From assembly GCA_008477525.1 (NCBI GenBank), contig SPDT01000004.1, positions 558,001 through 622,000 on the forward strand: a stretch of DNA of 64,000 bases. The letters run 5' to 3'. The position numbers and the translations under genes were made by a program. How positions within the stretch are numbered: position 1 is the stretch's first letter; every line of letters begins with the position of its first letter. Below the pieces are notes generated by a model. That model was not told the origin of the DNA, ran no database searches, and was given only the letters and a program-made list of their open reading frames with translations. This document shows, piece after piece, positions 13,163 through 24,480 of this stretch. This DNA is from Hypomyces perniciosus (lineage: Eukaryota > Ascomycota > Sordariomycetes > Hypocreales > Hypocreaceae).

Positions 13163-14564
13163 TATAAGCTTGTATAGTTTATACTATAGCTTTAAAAAGT
13201 AAGCCCTTTTAAGTTTTATTAAATAATTTAAAAAAATTAAAGATTTTATATACTTTACCTATAAACATTTTTATATATTTCTTAAAAATAAGCTTTAAAT
13301 TAAAGTAAACCTTTAATTATTACATATTCTTTTCAAGTTAAATTAATTTTCCTTTTATTATAATACCTTTTTTATATATTTAGCCTTTTATATAATAAAA
13401 GTGCAGTAATTTAACTTTAATATAGTTAAAAATATTATATTTTCTGCTTTTTACTTTAATATTTTATTAAGCATTTATTATATAAAAGTAATTATTTTTT
13501 AAATAAACTTGCTTATAATAAATATAATAATATTATTAGTATATTTAAAGTAAAATTATTAATCTTTAAGTTAAAGGATTAGGCTAAAGTATAGTATTAA
13601 TATAATAAAAGAAATAAAGGATCTTTATAAAGCTTTACACTTAAAGGTAAAGTTTAGTGAATTAATTTTATATTTTTTATAAATAAAAGCAGTTTTATTA
13701 TTTATAAAAGACTCTGCCTATTTTATAAACTAAATAAGCTATTTTTATTATTTAAACTATAAAATGAATTTATTTTTTATAATAATATTAAAGGCCTTAA
13801 AAATATTAAAAGTAAATAAAGTTATAACCTCCCTTTTATTTAAAGTAACTTTAATATTATAAATTAAATAAGCAATTAAATCTATAGCTATTTTTTTAAA
13901 AAGGGCTTTAAAGTATTACTTTAAAAGGATTTTATATTTAAGTATTAAAAAGGATACCCTTTTAATAAATAATCTTTTAAAGCCTTTTTTTATATAAAAT
14001 AGCAGTAAAATAAACTTAAAAGCTTTATAGTGTATAAATTAAATTTACTAAATTTAAAAATAATAATAACCTTTATATTTGTAAAAAAAGGGGGTAATAC
14101 TTTAATTTAAAGTAGCCTTTAAAGTGGTTTATAATAAGGATTTTAATAGTAGGCTATATATAGTGTAAAAGGGCAATTAATATACTATTTATATTAAATA
14201 TAGTATTCCCTGCTTGAATTATAGCCTTTTTTGCCTTTTTTTTAATAATTATTTTATTTTATAATATTTAAAGGTTCTTTAATATTTAAAGTTCCTATAA
14301 GTTTTTAATATTTTCTTTTACTTTTTTTTATTATAGCAGCTATTTTTTAAAAAAGGCTATTTACTTTTTAAAATTTAAAATCCTTTTATTACTATTTATT
14401 AACAGGGGGGGTTAAAACCTATTAATAGCTTTACACTACTTAACTACTTATTAAATTCCTTTACTTAAACTGGCTTTAACTATAATTTTATTTTAATAAT
14501 TGCATTTTTTATATTTAACTATATTATATAATATCTTCTTTACTTTAATCTATTTATTAATCTT

Positions 14565-15144
14565 TGTTAAAATAACAAGGTTATACTGAACCTCATTTAA
14601 GTGCAGCTTCTAGGAAGGTGCACCCAACGCAGCAATAAGGAAACGACTAAGAGTCTAGTTGGGTTAACAATGGATAAACAATTAAATTGTAACTGAACTA
14701 ATAGCTAGAAAGCTATAGAATATCTAGTGATGTGCGGCTAGTGTAGAAGTAATTGTATAAACAATAGCTTTGTCTTCTACAATAGTCCTCCGACTTAATA
14801 ATAGGTGTGCGGCAGCAGAATTGGGTTCGTGGCCGCATTCTTATTTTCCGCAAAATTCATTTATATGGGAAATCGGCCAAATCGACTCACGGCCATACAA
14901 ACAGGAAACCATTTTGGTCAGATTTTTCACAATAGGCATTGTGCCTATTGTATTGAGTCTAGGGTAGGCGGGGTAGCTGGTCCTAGCTCAATTGTTATTG
15001 TTGAAGATAACAGAAATTTCCTGACTTATACCGAAGTTCCTCCGGAACTCGGTCCTAGTGTCGGGCCTAATTCCGGGTCTAGCCGGAATAGGAAGGTTAC
15101 CCAATTACACTAAAATCCTTGCTTTTTAGCCCTCCTTTTTAACA
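14565..15144 (+). mobile_element. Solo LTR-1, 580 bp, inserted in LINE-A
   Basis: Starts TGTTAAAA and ends TTTTAACA, flanked by a perfect 5-bp target duplication ATCTT (14560-14564 and 15145-15149). LINE-B lacks this block at the matching position (near 33003). TG...CA ends plus a 5-bp duplication identify a solo LTR, presumably left by recombination between two LTRs. A near-identical copy in inverse orientation is at 18599-19178. The 65-residue open frame inside is preserved in both copies but lies in LTR sequence, so I do not call it a gene. Confidence 0.85.
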
Positions 15145-15419
15145 ATCTTAAAAGGCGCTATAATGTAAATTAAATAAGCTATCTAATAATCTTTATTTTA
15201 TTAAAGGGCGCTATATTTATGTTAATATCTCTTTTTGCCTATTAACTATATATAGTCCGCGAAAAGTCTTTAAAGTGCTTATATAGCTGCATTTAAGTCT
15301 TTTTTAATAAATTAATTGTATTTACCTTTAGGAGGAGCTAAATATATATATATATTAGCTAGCTAAACTCTTATAAGCTTTTAAAAAGAATATACTTTTT
15401 TCCTGCGCTAGCTGTTAGC

Positions 15420-15581
15420 TGTCACGGCACCAAACCTGCCCTTTAATAACTTATTAGTATCACGTGCGTCCTTACGTAATAACTTAGTCCTACACCTTCA
15501 AACTATATTCTTATAGCTTCTTGCCTTATTTAAAGTATAATAAAAATATTACTTTAACCCGCTATTCTATATACTGTAATA
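15420..15581 (+). repeat. Gypsy-1 5' LTR
   Basis: 162 bp, the direct-repeat partner of 22233-22394. The differences are mostly C-to-T and G-to-A. Confidence 0.85.
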
Positions 15582-18500
15582 GTTTATACCTTTTTATAAT
15601 AACTAAGCTATTACTTTTAGCCTTTAGCCCTGCCTAAAAAGAATTAATAAAGTCGCTAATAGCCTAATCGCAATACCATAAAAAGCCTTATATCTTATAG
15701 GAAATTCACTAATCTTTAACTATAGCGAGACCTTAAACTTAAAAGCCTATATCCTTACAGTAAAGAATATACCTTAGCTTAACTTTTTAGCCTATACTTG
15801 ATTCTTTAGCCTGCATTTAATTTAAAAATATTGAAATAAAAATAAAAAGCATAAAAAGGGACTTTAATTAAAAAGTAAAGCTCACCAATTACTTCTATAA
15901 CTAACCTTATATCTATACTATCCTAAAAGCTTATAATAATAATTATAATTTAACTTTATAGCTTTAAATACTAAAATTTAAGTAGTTCTTTAATATTATT
16001 TTTAATTACTTTTAAAACTAAAAGTATAATTTTAATATAGCTTTAAAATAAAAGGAGTTTAAAAATACTGCTATTATTAAAAACTTAAAGCTTGCTTAAT
16101 ATAAAGTTTAAAGCTAAAGTAATAATATTTTAAGGCATTAAACTAATAACCTTAAAGATAAATTTAATGCTAAAGATAAAGATATAAAAACCTATTAGTA
16201 AAAGTATATAAACTGGTATTTTACTATATTACATAATATTATAATTAATGCCAAATACTTTAATACCTTTTATAAATATATCCTTTATATTAATAGTTAA
16301 TTAAATAATAATACTTATAATTTAATATAAAAGGCATTTAATTATACTATAATAAAAAAGGATAACTATATAATAAAAAAAAAAAAATAATAAAACTTTT
16401 ATTAAATTTTTAAATTTATAGTTTAAAACTTTTAACCTTTTATAATCTACTGCTTAAAAGTTTAATATTTACTATATAGTAAATGAATTATTTTAAAACT
16501 TTATTATTAAATTTTATAAACTAGCAGCCTAAATTAATAAAATTAATACTTAAAAGGTTAATGCCTTTTACTTTAAAGTATTTAAAAAGATAACTGCTGC
16601 CTTGATTAATAAAAGTAATAAGCCTATAAGTAAAGATAATTAATCCATTTAAAGAACTTTTAGTTAGTAAATTTATAATAACCTTAAAAAGTAGGCCTAT
16701 TACGCTAAATTTAAAAGTAACTATAAGTTTAAAAAGCTAAATAGTAACTATACTCTTTAATAAACCCTACTTTAAAATAAATTAAACCCTTGAAAGTAAA
16801 AAAATATAGGTAATCCTATATAGTTAGATACTATATTTTTTACTTTATAATATAAAAAATATTAATAACTTTATAATTTATATTACTACTATAGCAGCTA
16901 ATATATAGTTAATAACTATATAAAAAAGCAAAAAGCTAATACTATAAAACTTTGAACTTTATAGGGATATAGTAGCAGCTTTTTAAGATATAGAATATAT
17001 TAAAGTAATAGGATTATAGCGCTTTAAAGTAAAATATATATCCTAAACTAGGGAAAAGGTATATTCATACTATAAATTCTTATTCCTTAATTGTTACAGT
17101 ATTAGTATTTTTTAACTTAGAAAAATAACCTATTATACTATAAGAACCTATTCTTATACTATATTAATAAAACTAGCTTTATTAAAAAATTAATTACCTT
17201 TAATAATATACTTGCCTATAAAGATATAACTTTTAATATAAAAAGGTAAAGAAAAAAGTAGCTTTTTAATAATATTGTATTAGGAAATATAATAAAATAT
17301 TAGAATAGCCTATAAACCTAATGCCTTTATAGATATAATAGATTATTATGAATAATAGACTGTTAATTTTAAATGCTATAAATAGTAAATTACTATTTGT
17401 CTATACTATATTATGTTCTATATATTTACTAGTAACTGTATTAACCTTTATTAATAGTAGCTAGTTAATATAAGGCTTTATAGACTAGTATTTTCTCTAA
17501 AAGTCCTAAATCCTAATAATATAATTGCCTAGACTAAAAAGTTTTATTTTAGCAGATAATAAAGTAACAGTATAGTTTACTAACTATATAATTTTGAATA
17601 TAAGAATAAAGGAACATAAAAAGCTATATATATTTTTTATTACTAATCTTTTAAATTAAAACCCCTTTTTTTTTAAAATGCTATAGCTATAGCAATATAA
17701 TCTTAATATTAACTGGCCTATATTAACAGTTACCTTTAATTTATAATATTATTTAATAAATCATTGCCCATAAACCTATACTGCATTAATAATTCCTAGC
17801 CTAATAACTATTTTATATAATATTAATATCCTAAATAAACCTTTAAAGTTAATACTTTACACTATTAATAAAAAATAAAATAATATATTAAAAAGGATAA
17901 AAAATATTAAATAAGCCTTTAATATTAATTTTAATAATGCCTATAGCCGGTAGCTATTAATATCTATGCTAATATAACCTAATATAACTCTTTAAGCTAA
18001 ATATACTAATACCTAATAAACCTACAGTAATAGCGCAATATAAATAATTTAATTTAATAAATATTTAAATATCTGCTATAATATTATTTATCCAGTTTTA
18101 TAAAGACTTATTTACTTAATATATAAAACTAATTTAGGTAGACTTAATAGAAAATATATAGGAATAGGAATATAAAGTATACTAACTATTAAAGTTTAAT
18201 AAAGATACTTTTATAAGTATATTATAAAGATAGGGCAGTTTTACAGTAGTATAAGTATTATTCTTTATAGCTTTTTATAATTTCTTTATATACTATTATA
18301 ATAAAGAGTACCTTTAAGGGATATTAAAGTTTAATATTAATAAATTTATAAAAGTAAAGCTAAAACTAATAGAAAGTAATATTTAAAAGAAACTTTTTAA
18401 CTGGCTATAAGATAAAATTATTGGCTTTTTTTTATAATTAATAAATAAGCTTCCCTTTAAAAGATTATAAGACTATAAAATTAAGCTTTTATTAAAGAAA

Positions 18501-18598
18501 AAACTATTATATTAAAAGAACTGCTTAATATTATTAAGTAAACTTTAGGTTATAAGAAAATAGCTAAATAAAAACCTAGCTAAAGGATTTATTAAAGA

Positions 18599-19178
18599 TG
18601 TTAAAAAGGAGGGCTAAAATGCAAGGATTTCTGTGTAATTGGGTAACCTTCCTATTCTGGCTAGACCCAGAATTAGGCCCGACGCTAGGACCGAGTTCCG
18701 GAGGAACTTCAGTGTAAGTCAGGAAATTTCTGTTATCTTCAACGATAACAATTGAGCTAGGACCAGCTACCCCGCCTACCCTAGACTCAATACAATGGCT
18801 ATAATGGCTATTGTGAAAAATCTGACCAAAATGGTTTCCTGTTTGTATGGCCGTGAGTCGATTTGACTGATTTTATATACAAATGAATTTTGCGGAAAAT
18901 AGGAATGCGGCCACGAACCCAATTCTGCCACCGCACACCTATTGTTAGGTCGGAGGACTATTGTAGAAGACAAAGCTATTGTTCATACAATCACTTCTAC
19001 ACCAGCCGCACATCACTAGATATTCTATAGCTTTCTAGCTATTAGTTCAGTTACAATTCAATTGTTTATCCATTGTTAACCCAACTAGACTCTCAGTCGT
19101 TTCCTTATTGCTGCGTTGGGTGCACCTTCCTAGAAGCTGCACTTAAATGAGGTTCAGTATAACCTTGTTATTTTAACA
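18599..19178 (-). mobile_element. Solo LTR-2, 580 bp, inserted in Gypsy-1
   Basis: Reverse-complement copy of solo LTR-1 with the same length. It is flanked by its own perfect 5-bp duplication AAAGA (18594-18598 and 19179-19183), so it is an independent insertion and not one arm of a foldback transposon. It is much less AT-rich than the Gypsy-1 interior around it. Confidence 0.85.
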
Positions 19179-22100
19179 AAAGAATCTAAAGCAAGATATA
19201 CTACCCCCCTGCTTTTTACTATAAAATCTAAAGGAGGCGTCTATATTTATTAAAACTATTAAAGCCTTAATAATATTATTATAAAGAATTGCTATTTATT
19301 ACTATTAATTTAAAAGATATTAAATGCTTTATATAATATTAGATTTTATATTAAGCTGGATATAATAGCTGCTTTTAATAAACTTAGAATTATAAAAGGA
19401 TATAAATAAAAGATAGCTTTTATAACTTAATTTAAGCTATTTAAAACCTTTATTATACCTTTTAATCTTTATAATACTTTAGCTTTTTTTTAATATTATA
19501 TTAACTATACTATATATAATTTAGTTAATAAGATTTATATAGCCTATTTAATAATATTTTAGTTTATTTAATTATATAAAAAGAATATTAATACTATATA
19601 TAAAAAGTTATAAATAGATTTATTAATATAGGTCTTTAAATTAATATTAAAAAATGCAAATTTAAAATAATAAAAATAAAATATTTTAACTTAATTATTA
19701 TAAGTAATAGTATTAAGATAGACTTTAAGAAAATAGCTGCGATTATAAGTTAAAAAAGACCTTTAAACCTCTATGAACTTTAATACTTTTTAGGCTTTGC
19801 GAATTTCTATTAGTAGTTTATTAAAAACTTTTTATTATCTATAAACCTTTAAATAGCCTTTTAAGAAAAGATATATTATAGAATTAAATAGAACTTTATA
19901 CTATTATATTTAACTATCTTAAAACCTAGTTTATAACTGCCTTAATTTTTACGTTTTTTAACTATAATAAAAAGACAGTTTTAAAAATAAATGCCTTAAA
20001 TTAAATATTTAATAGTATTCTCTTTTAATATAATAAAAATAGTATTTTACAATTAATAGTATACTTTTTATTAAAGTATTTACCTGCTAAATGTAATTAT
20101 AAGATTTATAATAAAAAGTTACTAGCTATTATTAAATTATTAAAAAAATAGCGCTTTAAGCTTTAAAGTAATCGAAAATAAATTTAAAATTATTATAGAT
20201 TATAAAAACCTAGAATAGTTTATAACTATTAAAGTATTAAATTAAAGATAAATTTACTAGTTTAAATTTTTATTTTAGTATAATTTTTAGATTATTTATT
20301 AGTTTAAGTTAAAAGCAGTAGAGCTTAATATATTAAGTAAGAGATTTTAAGATATTTTAATAAAGTTAAACTAAAATAATAGCTAATTAAAAGAAAAGAA
20401 GAGAATTTTATTCCTAAAAAGCTGCTTTAACCTTTATACCTATATTAATATTATAGGAAATATAAATAATAAAAACTTATTTACTATAATAATTAATACT
20501 TTAATTTTAAAGTTAAAAATATTAATTAATAAAATAATTAATAAAGCCTATAAAATATTAAATATGGCAAGTATTATAATATAAGCGCTTTAAGATTTAA
20601 TTATTTAATAATAGCCTAAAAGTATTTAAAATAATTTAAAGGCAGTAATATAAGACTTTTAAATTTACAGTAATTAAATATATTATTAAAAATAACTTTT
20701 CCTTTTATTAATAAATAAACTAAAAATATAAATTATATATTAAATATACTCTTTTAAGTTAAAGGGATATTTAAGATAAGTAAAAACACTAAACTTCTTT
20801 CACTATATATATTAATAGCTATAAATATTAATGAATATTAATACTTTTATTAAAGGTTATAATTTATATTTTTAAATAAAGTTAAATAAATCTGCTTTTT
20901 TAAGATTTTTAAAACTATTATTAATATTATTGTAAGCTTAAAGTAATATTTTAATAGACTATATTATACTATTACTTAATTATAATTAATAACGCTTAGT
21001 TTATAAAAATATCTTTATAGTAATATACTGCTTAATAAAGATATATTACTTTATTGCTACCTATATATTTAATACTAAAAAACTTATTAATGCTTTTATT
21101 TTATGCGTTTATATTTAATATAAAGCCTTAAACATAATTATATTAAATTAAAATATTTAATTTATATTTAAGTTTTAAAAGCAGTTATTTTAATAATTTA
21201 AAATTCACTTTAAATACTTTTTAACCTATTATTTAAAGATTAATAGCTAGATTAAATAATGAAATTTAAAGGTAAAGCAGTATTTTAGGCAGTTTATAAG
21301 TTTTTACTAGAATAATTAAATAAACTGGTTACTATTTACAGAGTTTATTTAAAATAATTAAATATTTAAAATAATAAAAACTTTACTATTTTTTATAAAT
21401 TATAGTTTTTATTTATGCCTAAAAGTTAAGCCTTTAAACCTTTATATATTAAATTTATTTATTACTTAAAAAAAAAGTTTCTATAAAGTAAATACTATAA
21501 TTAAGCGTTTTTAATAAATCTTAAACTAATTAAAAGCCTTTATAGTATAATTAATTATTTAATATAAAGCTGCAGTTAATATATTAAAAGAGGATTTATA
21601 TTAATTTATAGTTAGCGAAAAGGTATAGTTAAAGACTAAATACTTTAAAATAAACCGCCTAATAAAAAAATAATAATAAATAGGTAGGCCTATATAAAAT
21701 CCTTAATATATACCTTGAAGCTTATTAACTTAAACTCTTTAACTATATTTGCATTTTCCCTATATTTTATAACTTTCTCTTTAAACTACTAGCAGTTAAT
21801 AAAGTAAGCTAATAGATATATTTACTGGAATAAAATACTATTAATAAATAAAAGAATAAAAATATATAAAGATAAATCTTTAAAAGAGATAATAAAATAA
21901 ATAAAGTAATAGAAAAGTAAAAATTTAATAAAATCCTTAACTGCTATAATAAAGATAGCCTATATTATTATATAGCCTAAAAATATTATATATTAAGCTG
22001 GTAACCTATAAAGGATCTGAAAGGATAAAACGCTGCCCTTTTAGAATACTATATAAAAAACCCTGATAAGCCTGGCCTGCCTGCCTAAGTTAAAAAAAGG

Positions 22101-22232
22101 AAGATAACCAACTAGCCGGACCTGCAATACAGCAGCCGCTTATAATGGAATTAATATAATAAGAGGATTAGAATATATATAGTCTTAGAATAGCTATTTA
22201 AGGGCAAATAGAGTTTAAAAAGGGGGGGGTAC

Positions 22233-22394
22233 TGTTACAGCACTAAACCTGCCCTTTAATGACTCATCAGCATCACGTGTATCCTTACGTGATAACTTGG
22301 TCCTACACCTTCGAACCACATTCTCATAGCTTCTTGCCTTATTTAAAGCACAACAAAGATATCACCTTGACCCGCTGTTCCATGTGCCGTGATA
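22233..22394 (+). repeat. Gypsy-1 3' LTR
   Basis: 162-bp copy preceded by an A/G-rich polypurine tract and followed by the TTAGC target duplication. Confidence 0.85.
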
Positions 22395-23298
22395 TTAGCC
22401 TAATAAGGCTTAAAAGTATAGTAGTAACTATATAGTAGTCTAAGCCTATATTTAAGTTTCTTGCAATAGTTGTCAATATAGGGCAGTTAAAGAAAATAAA
22501 ATTAATATACTTTCCGGAATCCTTTATAAAAGTATCTATAAAGGCAGGGATTAAATTATATCTATCCGCCTATTTAACCAATCTCTTACCTGCAGTATCT
22601 AAGGCTTAGCTTAATTATTATATCTAGTATAATATATTAAAATCTCTTATAATAATTAAATTTAAGGGGGGTTAACCCTACCTCTCGAGGGTTTTTATTA
22701 TAGTATTAAAGGAAGCTTTATAGTAGACATTAGCGATAATATAGCCGCAGACTTCCATTTAATAGATACAGTCGCTCTTTAATTCTAGGGGTAAAAGTTA
22801 TTAATATAGTAGATTTAGTGATTGTTTAATATATATAAAGATAAAAGGTTTAGTCTCCTTTTTAGTTGTTAAGTAGGTTAAATGCTTGAAAGTTAAAGTG
22901 AGATTTTATCTGTCTTTTAGATAATATAGTGTCCTAGTAAATCTATAGCTTTTAGATAAGTATAATATTAAAGCTGTCTTTTTAGGCTAGTAAAAGGGCT
23001 GTATTGTAATACTATCCCTATTTTTTTATATAGCTTAGAAGATTTTTAGGCCAGAGTTCTTTTAGCGGTTTTGACGGGGTATATTGTTTATAGATTAGAC
23101 TCGTGGGGTTTATCTCCCTCAGGGGATTCCCCTGGGGCGTCATCTATAGAGTCGTCTAGATCGGCAACCTCCACTGCGGAGCGGGCTGGTGAGCTTTCCC
23201 TCGACAAGCCGTCAGGGATGTTCGTCAGGTCGATTTCATTTTAAGGGGTCCTCGGATCCGGGCCCTGGGAGCGGTGGGAGATCCGGCCGGGGCGGCCT

Positions 23299-23312
23299 GT
23301 GTGCAATCTTGT
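23299..23312. repeat. Target-site duplication of LINE-A, right copy
   Basis: GTGTGCAATCTTGT, identical to 11255-11268. Unique DNA resumes immediately after it. Confidence 0.9.
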
Positions 23313-23985
23313 CAGTGCTGCGACTAAGTGACTGATGAAAGCAAACCATGTTACTACATATTGGGTGGCTTTATAGATGCGCACGGACGACTAGTCAAGG
23401 CACCTTTGATATCAAATAGGTAGGAATCCACCGTTTGGCTGCCTTCTGCTCCGCAATTAGAATGGCCTCAAGCAGTGAAACGATCGAGCTCGATCCTGTA
23501 CCACCTGCACATAGACCCCATAAGCCAGGACCGAGTGAGTATTTGTCACATTCGAACAGCTCACCGACCCTACATATCTAGACTGCTTGGCAATACATTG
23601 CCTCGCCCCCCTTGTCATGGACGTCTGCATTTCAGCAGTACCTTGTCATCCCGATATGGACCCTTGCCCTCCGACTCATACTTCGGTTTGTTGAGAGCTT
23701 GACCGTCACGGCGTTAAACAAGGGACGACCTTGGACTTGGCACGGCTGCTTGACCTCGAAGGCATTAGGACCCACTTACAACAATGATAACTGATGTACC
23801 CGAAGGGAGGAGTTTGTAGAGGAGGACTCAAGTATAAATATCTACTCCATTCCACGCATCCAAGTGTCTTTTCTGTCTCATCGCCATCACCAACAGCCTC
23901 AACAACCAAGCCTTCCATCACTACAAGCACACAAACACACCCTCTTCAACTTTCGTTGATACTCCAAACATACCTTCTTCCAAAA
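23313..23985 (+). promoter_or_regulatory. Hydrophobin promoter and 5' UTR
   Basis: Unique DNA between LINE-A and the hydrophobin start, with no supported gene. TATAAATA at 23833-23840 lies about 150 bp before the ATG, followed by a pyrimidine/CA-rich leader typical of strongly expressed fungal genes. LINE-A cuts off anything more than about 690 bp upstream. Confidence 0.6.
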
Positions 23986-24423
23986 ATGAAGTTCCTCGCT
24001 GTTGCCACTATCTTCTTCGCTGGCGTTCTCGCCGCTCCCACCACCCTCGATGAGCACTGGGCCAACACCCAGAGCCCTGACGGCAAGGCCTGCCCCGATG
24101 GCCTCTTCGCCAACCCTCAGTGCTGTGGCGGTGATATTCTCGGCATCATTGGCCTGGACTGCAGTGTCCGTAAGTAGCCCTAAATCACCACCCAGCTTGT
24201 ATAGATTCTGACTTCTTTCAACCAGCCATCAAAACCATCCGTGATGCTCCCGCTTTCCGTCAGGAGTGTGCCAGTTCCGGCAAGCAGGCCCGTTGCTGCG
24301 TTCTTCCTCTTGTGAGTTTATCTCTGGGATAGCCCAAGTTTATCTATTCGGAAAAACATGCTAACCACTTTGAAATAGGCCGGCCAGGCTCTCCTCTGCC
24401 AGGCCCCCGTCGGTGCCAACTAA
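23986..24423 (+). CDS. Class II hydrophobin
   Basis: Predicted 104-aa secreted protein, join(23986..24169,24226..24311,24379..24423). The start is the ATG of MKFLAVATIFFAGVLAA, a clear signal peptide, preceded by CAAAA. All eight cysteines are present with spacing C-X9-CC-X11-C-X16-C-X8-CC-X10-C, which matches class II hydrophobins such as Trichoderma HFBI. The CPDGLFANPQCC and AGQALLCQ strings are family signatures. Both introns are GT-AG and keep frame (phase 1 and phase 0). Class II hydrophobins assemble at air-water interfaces and coat spores and hyphae. The gene sits in a unique island of about 1.2 kb between two large RIP-mutated transposon nests and looks intact. Confidence 0.96.
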
Positions 24424-24464
24424 GCGACTAATTGGCCGTGGTATCTGGAATTCGTTCAACAACT

Positions 24465-24480
24465 CATCCAAGTGTCACAA
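24465..24480. repeat. Target-site duplication of LINE-E, left copy
   Basis: CATCCAAGTGTCACAA, identical to 48114-48129. It starts 42 bp after the hydrophobin stop codon, so the insertion probably split that gene's 3' UTR. Confidence 0.92.

Larger units (their letters stand above)
15420..22394 (+). mobile_element. Gypsy-1: Ty3/Gypsy LTR retrotransposon, RIP-inactivated
   Basis: Direct LTRs of 162 bp at 15420-15581 and 22233-22394 start TGTCACGGCAC or TGTTACAGCAC and end with the inverse (GTGCCGTGATA in the right copy). The target duplication is TTAGC (15415-15419 and 22395-22399), and joining the flanks restores the LINE-A sequence as seen in LINE-B. A polypurine tract (22217-22230) precedes the 3' LTR. 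Although riddled with stops, the interior still reads as Gypsy RNase H near 20110-20345 (DYKNLEYF-like, LNRRQARW-like and ALSR-like strings, decayed). Solo LTR-2 interrupts it. The right LTR is less mutated than the left one. Confidence 0.88.
11269..23298 (-). mobile_element. LINE-A: 5'-truncated non-LTR retrotransposon (Tad1-like), RIP-damaged, with nested insertions
   Basis: The (AAAC)n-type 3' tail is at the left end (GTTTGTTTATTGTTTG, read on +), so the element is on the minus strand; its 5' end is at 23298. Its sequence aligns along its length with LINE-B and LINE-C in this window. After removing the MITE-like insert, the first solo LTR and Gypsy-1, about 4.06 kb remains, covering the ORF2 part of a family whose full length is about 5.9 kb. 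The 5' end (about 23100-23298) is still GC-rich and translates as the acidic start of ORF2. Endonuclease and reverse transcriptase reading frames elsewhere are full of TAA/TAG stops, as expected from RIP. Assignment to the Tad1 clade rests on the HPGF-like endonuclease context and fungal host. Confidence 0.85.

Noticed and set aside
14770..15113. 65- and 102-residue frames in solo LTR-1 (65-residue frame also in solo LTR-2 at 18776-18973)
   Set aside because: They lie in LTR DNA with correct LTR ends and target duplications. Conservation between the copies reflects recent common origin.
14565..19178. Foldback or TIR DNA transposon with 580-bp inverted ends
   Set aside because: Each arm has its own 5-bp duplication and a different host element, so they are two separate solo LTRs.
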